Of a DNA stretch of 64,000 nt, positions 59,698 to 64,000 are shown in pieces. The notes beneath the pieces were generated by a model. That model saw only the letters and a list, made by a program, of their open reading frames with translations, did no database searches and was not told the origin of the DNA. Every line of letters starts with the position of its first letter. Positions within the stretch are counted from its first letter, which is position 1. Source of the stretch: Frigoribacterium sp. MEB024 (GTDB taxonomy: Bacteria > Actinomycetota > Actinomycetes > Actinomycetales > Microbacteriaceae); NCBI RefSeq assembly GCF_000878135.1, contig NZ_JXQZ01000032.1:217556-281555 (forward strand). The letters run 5' to 3'. Position numbers and translations under genes: made by a program.

Positions 59698-61598
59698 GGC
59701 GGGGCTCGTGGGGGGCGCGGCGTCGTCGACGGTCACGTCTTCGGCTCCGCGGAGGCGTTCGACGACGGCCGCGGCGAGCGTCGGTCCGATGCCGCGGATC
59801 GCCGAGATGTCGGCGAGCTCGGCGTCCTTCAGTCGCTTGACCGAGCCGAAGTGCTTCAGGAGCACGGCCACGCGGGAGGGGCCCAGCCCCGGGATCTCGG
59901 CCAGTTGCGTCGAGATGTCACGCTTGCGTCGCTGCCGCTGGTGTGTGATCGCGAACCGGTGCGCCTCGTCCCGGATGCGCTGGATCAGGAACAGCGCGTC
60001 GCTGTTGCGCGGCAGGATGACCGGGAAGTCGTCGTCGGGCAGCCAGATCTCTTCGAGCCGCTTCGCGATGCCGCACAGGGCGATGTCGGTGACGCCGGCG
60101 TCGTCGAGTGCTCGTCGGGCCGCTGCCACCTGGGGTTGTCCGCCGTCGACGATGAGGAGGTTGGGGCGGTACGCGAACCGTTTGCGTTGCTCACCCACCT
60201 CCTCGACGGGGGCGAGTTCGTCGTCGAGGCGCGAGAGCCGGCGGCTGAGGGTCTGGTAGATCGACTCCGTGTCGTCGGTCGACTGCGGGATGTTGAATCG
60301 CCGGTACTGGTCCTTCCGCGGCAGGCCGTCCTCGAACACGACCATCGAGGCGACGATGTTCGTGCCCGAGAGGTGGGACACGTCGTAGCACTCCATGCGC
60401 AAGGGAGCGTCGCTCATGCCGAGGGCCTCCTGGATGTCGGCCAGGGCGGTCGACCGGGTGGCGAAGTCGGCGCTGCGACGGGTCTTGTAGAGCATGAGCG
60501 ACTGCTGCGCGTTGAGGGTCGCCGTCTGCATCAGGTTCGCCTTCTCACCTCGCTGTGCCGTGTGGATCTGCACCCGTCCGCGCCCGCGGAGGGAACTCAG
60601 CACGCTCTCGAGGGCGTCGTTGTCGTCCGGGGTCTCGGTCACGACGATCTCGCGGGGAAGCTCGGCGCCGGCCGTGTAGATGCCTTGCAGGACCTGCTCG
60701 ACGAGGTCGCCGGTCGAGATGTCGATCTCTTTGTCGACGACCCATCCGCGGGAACCACGGATGCGACCGCCCCTCACCGTGAAGAGTTGGACGGCGGCCG
60801 CCAGCTCGTCCTCGGCGAGGGCGTAGAGGTCGAGGTCGACGTTGTCGCGGAGGACGACCGCCGACTTGTCGAGCACGGCCTCGAGGGCCTGCACCTGGTC
60901 ACGGTACGTGGCTGCGTCCTCGAAGCGCTGCTCGACGGCGGCCGTCTTCATCGAGCGCTGGAGGTCGGCGATCACCCGCTTGTCGTAGCTGCCCATGAAC
61001 TTGACGAACTCGTCGACGATCGCCCGGTGCTCCTCGATCGACACCTTGTGCGAGCAGGGCCCGCCGCAACGACCGATCTGCCCCGGGAAGCAGGGCTTGC
61101 CCGTCTGCATGGCCTTCTTGTAGCTGCTGTCGGAGCACGTGCGGATCGGGAAGACCTTGATCATCAGGTCGATGGTGTCGTGGACCGCCCAGATCTTCGG
61201 GTACGGCCCGAAGTACTTGGCCCCCTTGATGCGCGGGTTCCGCGTGACCATGACCCGGGGCGCCTCGTCGGCCAGGGTGACGGCCATGAAGGGGTAGGTC
61301 TTGTCGTCGCGGAACTTGACGTTGAACGGAGGATCGAACTCTTTGATCCACGTGTACTCGAGCTGCAGGGCCTCGATGTCGCTGCCCACGACGGTCCATT
61401 CGACCGACCTCGCCGTCAGGACCATCCGTCGGGTTCGTTCGTGCAAGGAAGGCAGCGGGGCGAAGTAGTTGCTCAGCCGGGCCCGGAGGTTCTTGGCCTT
61501 GCCGACGTACAAGACCCGGCCCCGCTCGTCACGCCAGCGGTAGACGCCAGGGTCTGTCGGGATCTCGCCCGCCTTCGGGCGCCAGGAGACGGTGTTGC

Positions 61599-61602
<4 letters not shown>
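59695..61602 (-). CDS. uvrC: Excinuclease ABC subunit C
   Basis: 635 residues. N-terminal GIY-YIG nuclease ([29 protein letters not shown], residues 19-47), a Cys-rich spacer ([28 protein letters not shown]) likely holding the Fe-S or zinc site, the UVR motif near 210-240, the RNase H-like second nuclease domain ([26 protein letters not shown]) and C-terminal helix-hairpin-helix repeats ([33 protein letters not shown]). It incises damaged DNA on both sides of a lesion. The start overlaps the uvrA stop. Confidence 0.97.

Positions 61603-64000
<2,398 letters not shown>

Overview
This window reads as a piece of a high-GC actinobacterial chromosome, most likely order Micrococcales and probably family Microbacteriaceae. 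The support is the strongly GC-rich coding bias, very dense packing with many 4-base GTGA or ATGA stop/start overlaps, actinobacterial marker genes (rbpA, whiA, opcA, a DUF3099-type protein, a GlgC with a divergent GlgA/GlgM), and a run of core genes (uvrA-uvrC-rapZ-whiA-gap-pgk-tpiA-secG, pgl-opcA-zwf-tal-tkt-ctaB, suf operon) whose order resembles that of other actinobacteria such as Mycobacterium tuberculosis. I see no prophage, insertion sequence, CRISPR array, tRNA or rRNA. Region by region: 1-4.0 kb holds two MFS exporters (the first cut by the window edge) and an LLM-family flavin monooxygenase. 4.2-7.9 kb is a complete osmoprotectant-type ABC importer (permease, ATPase with CBS region, permease, lipoprotein). 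7.95-8.65 kb is a long non-coding stretch with palindromes, a structured C-rich leader and eight ACCCGA hexamers. It precedes a compact five-gene envelope polysaccharide operon (8.6-14.4 kb): polyprenyl-phosphate sugar-1-phosphate transferase, GT4 glycosyltransferase, CDP-alcohol phosphotransferase, a Wzz-like protein with a degenerated kinase domain, and a CTP-type nucleotidyltransferase. This operon is the most unusual locus in the window. 14.5-26.3 kb is a mixed housekeeping/accessory stretch: two small unknown proteins overlapping tail to tail, an SF2 helicase downstream of DNA polymerase IV, an acyl-CoA dehydrogenase homologue, an SGNH hydrolase, a D,D-carboxypeptidase with an rRNA/tRNA methyltransferase, a sirtuin, a histidine phosphatase, a GT4 enzyme and an alpha/beta hydrolase. 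26.4-38.3 kb carries storage-sugar metabolism (treS, glgA/glgM, glgC), an exonuclease, ribosomal protein bL31 type B, serB, a FabG-type reductase, a DUF3099 protein, a small Cys/His protein coupled to SURF1, an ABC-F ATPase and the biotin permease bioY. 38.4-45.2 kb is the Fe-S assembly operon sufB-sufD-Rieske-sufC-sufT with the heme A pathway (ctaA, ctaB). 45.4-53.7 kb is the pentose phosphate set tkt-tal-pgi-zwf-opcA-pgl. 53.8-57.6 kb is rbpA-secG and lower glycolysis tpiA-pgk-gap. 57.7 kb to the edge is whiA-rapZ-uvrC-uvrA, with uvrA cut by the edge. Three sequence-level patterns cut across the gene map. First, the 9-mer GGAGGCGCG occurs 25 times on the two strands, eight of them extended to the 12-mer GGAGGCGCGGGT. 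Second, many genes have a TANNNT -10 element 6-8 bases before the start codon and so look leaderless. Third, at six same-strand junctions the upstream stop codon (TAA or TAG) is itself the first half of a TANNNT hexamer preceding the next gene. All calls come from reading the sequence; no database search was run.
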